A stretch of 15,109 bases of DNA from an uncultured Bacilli bacterium. Its GTDB lineage: Bacteria > Bacillota_I > Bacilli_A > RF39 > UBA660. The stretch spans positions 1 to 15,109 of the forward strand of contig CAKOSE010000024.1 in the NCBI GenBank assembly GCA_934102055.1, read 5' to 3'. This document shows, in pieces, positions 13,862-15,109 of this stretch. The notes beneath the pieces were generated by a model. That model saw only the letters and a list, made by a program, of their open reading frames with translations, did no database searches and was not told the origin of the DNA. Position 1 is the first letter of the stretch. Every line of letters begins with the position of its first letter. The translations under genes and the position numbers were made by a program.

Positions 13862-14341
13862 ATGGAAGAAAAATTAAAGAAAATAATAAAAATATTAACA
13901 GAAAAGAATAAAACAATATCTACAATGGAGTCTTGTACTGGAGGGGCTTTGGTTTGTGAGATAACTAATATAGAGGGGGCAAGTAATGTACTAAAATATA
14001 GTGCTGTTACGTATTCGAATGAGTTTAAAATGAAAATGGGTGTTGATAAAGGGATAATAGAAAAATATAGTGTTTATAGTAAGGAAACTGCAAGAGAAAT
14101 GAGTAGAAAAATATCTGATTTTACAGGATCAAATTATTCGGTAGGAATAACAGGAAAATTAAATAGAAGGGATGATAACAATAATTATGGAAAGGATAAC
14201 GAGGTGTTTATAAGTATATATAATAAAGATATTTGTAAATATTATGATTATAGTTTAATTGTTAAAAATGATACAAGAAAAGAAAATAAGGAACAAATAG
14301 TTGATTTTGTATGTGACAAACTTATAGAAATATTAAATTAA
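13862..14341 (+). CDS. pncC: CinA C-terminal domain protein, NMN amidohydrolase-like
   Basis: The 159-residue protein is a stand-alone CinA C-terminal domain, the family of PncC, which deamidates nicotinamide mononucleotide to nicotinate mononucleotide in the pyridine nucleotide cycle. The active-site motif MESCTGGAL is at 22-30 (Ser24), VTYSN at 49-53 and GITG at 95-98. After GITG the usual IAGP-Gly-Gly loop is replaced by KLNRRDDNNNYG, then EVFISIYN; this looks like a variant branch, so activity on NMN is less certain. ATG 13862 follows GGGGGAG, 10 bases after the sulfotransferase stop, and the two are probably co-transcribed. An earlier in-frame start inside the sulfotransferase gene lacks a site. 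No terminator is seen before the gpsB promoter. Confidence 0.82.
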   Translation: MEEKLKKIIKILTEKNKTISTMESCTGGALVCEITNIEGASNVLKYSAVTYSNEFKMKMGVDKGIIEKYSVYSKETAREMSRKISDFTGSNYSVGITGKLNRRDDNNNYGKDNEVFISIYNKDICKYYDYSLIVKNDTRKENKEQIVDFVCDKLIEILN

Positions 14342-14354
14342 GTAAAACATAAGA

Positions 14355-14383
14355 TTGACAAAAAAACTTTTTTTTCTTAAAAT
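14355..14383 (+). promoter_or_regulatory. Promoter of gpsB
   Basis: A consensus TTGACA (14355-14360), 17-bp spacer and TAAAAT (14378-14383) form the best sigma-A promoter of the window. The expected start near 14390 gives a 20-nt leader. It may also supply transcripts of rnpB, since no separate rnpB promoter is obvious. Confidence 0.8.
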
Positions 14384-14409
14384 ATATGTAGTAAAGGTTG
14401 GTGGAGTGT

Positions 14410-14742
14410 ATGAACTCAGGGAATCTTAATTTAACACAGGAGGATATACTTGAAAAGGAATTTAAGATTGATACGAGAGGATATCGTTTGAAGGAAGTTG
14501 ATCAATTTCTTGATCTGATTATTGCGGATTATGGAACATTTATTGATATAATAAAAAGACAAGAAATGGAAAAGGATAAATTAACTGAAGAGGTAATAAG
14601 ATTAAAAAAAGAGTTAAGAGATGCTAGTGTGACCGCAGAAATAGCAAAGGCTTCGAGTGGAAATACTCAAACTGTTAATAATTTAGATATTTTAAAAAGA
14701 ATTTCTAATTTGGAAAAAGTTATTTTTGGAAAAAATGAATAG
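14410..14742 (+). CDS. gpsB: Cell division regulator GpsB
   Basis: GpsB is a small DivIVA-like coiled-coil protein that links penicillin-binding proteins and other wall enzymes to the division site. From ATG 14410 the 110-residue product lines up with B. subtilis GpsB residue for residue over the N-terminal domain: DILEKEF at 12-18, RGY at 23-25, then Asp31 and Asp35 in EVDQFLD, which form the groove that binds PBP tails. A coiled coil runs from about 38 to 72, followed by a linker and the C-terminal trimerisation helix NLDILKRISNLEKVIFG (91-107). The linker is longer than in Bacillus (98 residues in all). GTG at 14401 is an alternative start, but the alignment and the nearby GGTGGAG favour ATG. 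rnpB follows 13 bases after the stop, a classic Bacilli pair. Confidence 0.95.
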   Translation: MNSGNLNLTQEDILEKEFKIDTRGYRLKEVDQFLDLIIADYGTFIDIIKRQEMEKDKLTEEVIRLKKELRDASVTAEIAKASSGNTQTVNNLDILKRISNLEKVIFGKNE

Positions 14743-14755
14743 AATATAGAAAGAG

Positions 14756-15101
14756 AACATTTTAGGCAAACGCTGCAACAAGTTTGTAGAGGAAAGTCCA
14801 TGCTCACAAAAGCTGAGATGCTTTTAGTGTTTGTGCTAAGGGAAAAGATAACCTTAGGGGGAGTAATCCTACGGCGTCGAGGAAACCTAAGTTTTTAATA
14901 TGGTTTTAGTAGATATAAAAGTGCCATAGTGACGATGCATATTAGAAATAGTATGAGTGGAACGAGGTAAACCCCACAAGTGAGAAACCCAAATTATGGT
15001 AGGGGAACTTTGATGAAGGAAATGAACTTAAGTCAAGGATCGAAAGATAGATAAATGTTTGCCACCTAGAAATAGGTACAGAACATGGCTTATTAAATGT
15101 T
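14756..15101 (+). ncRNA. rnpB: RNase P RNA, class B
   Basis: This is the catalytic RNA of RNase P, which matures tRNA 5' ends. Conserved segments appear in order: CGCTGC near the start, GTAGAGGAAAGTCCATGCTC, AAGTGCCATAGTGACG, GTGGAACGAGGTAAACCCC, GAGAAACCCAAATTATGGTA with GGGGAAC, and ACAGAACATGGCTTA near the end. These match the Bacillus class B RNA rather than the class A consensus. The ends pair as helix P1: AACATTT (14756-14762) with AAATGTT (15095-15101). A T tract runs from the end of P1 to the window edge (15109) and probably terminates transcription. At about 346 nt it is shorter than the 401-nt B. subtilis RNA. Confidence 0.95.
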
Positions 15102-15109
15102 ATTTTTTT

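Noticed and set aside
1..15109. Recoded UGA (Mollicutes-type code), considered because of the high A+T content
   Set aside because: TGA ends several clear genes (tnpV, tetR, DHH) and Trp is encoded by TGG throughout.

Overview
The window is about three quarters A+T and looks like a chromosome segment of a low-GC Gram-positive bacterium (Bacillota, most likely class Bacilli). The clearest lineage marker is the right end, where gpsB lies directly upstream of a class B RNase P RNA gene, as in Bacillus. TGA is used only as a stop and TGG for Trp, so the standard bacterial code applies. A surface arylsulfotransferase, a TnpV element and several regulators with short leaders would suit an uncultured gut member of the class, but that is inference.

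Layout. 1-1260 is the edge of an integrated element: on the minus strand, tnpV and the start of a further gene. Beyond them lies a boundary zone with paired TTTAGGTAC repeats, an orphan terminator, two near-identical long-loop hairpins and two start-less open frames that look like gene debris. 1312-1968 encodes a peptidase E-like (S51) protein. 2050-5801 is a compact three-gene unit: ABC ATPase, two-FtsX-domain permease and TetR regulator, with a strong palindrome just after the promoter -10 that is a likely autoregulatory operator.

5792-6062 and 11548-11803 are two copies of an intergenic unit. Each carries the same 34-bp promoter block (TTTACA, 17 bp, TATAGT with TG extension) and fires into about 100 nt that starts with (G)GAAACAC, has a downstream GTGTTTC to pair with it, and ends at an intrinsic terminator. 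They are best read as paralogous small RNA genes. Between the first copy and the next gene sits a tnpA-less IS605/IS1341-type element (about 6092-7271). Its tnpB is broken by an internal deletion that removed the RuvC-I region, while the omegaRNA-like 3' part and both ends remain.

7338-7928 encodes a short HTH-WYL regulator closed by a terminator. 8010-11549 is a tightly packed operon of a DHH/DHHA1 phosphoesterase, an alpha/beta hydrolase and a rare PfkB sugar kinase-SIS isomerase fusion with a CPFC insert. This is the best candidate for an undescribed pathway; it may salvage a modified or glycated sugar compound. 11902-14341 holds a membrane-anchored aryl-sulfate sulfotransferase and a PncC/CinA C-terminal homolog. 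gpsB (own perfect-spacing promoter) and rnpB end the window.
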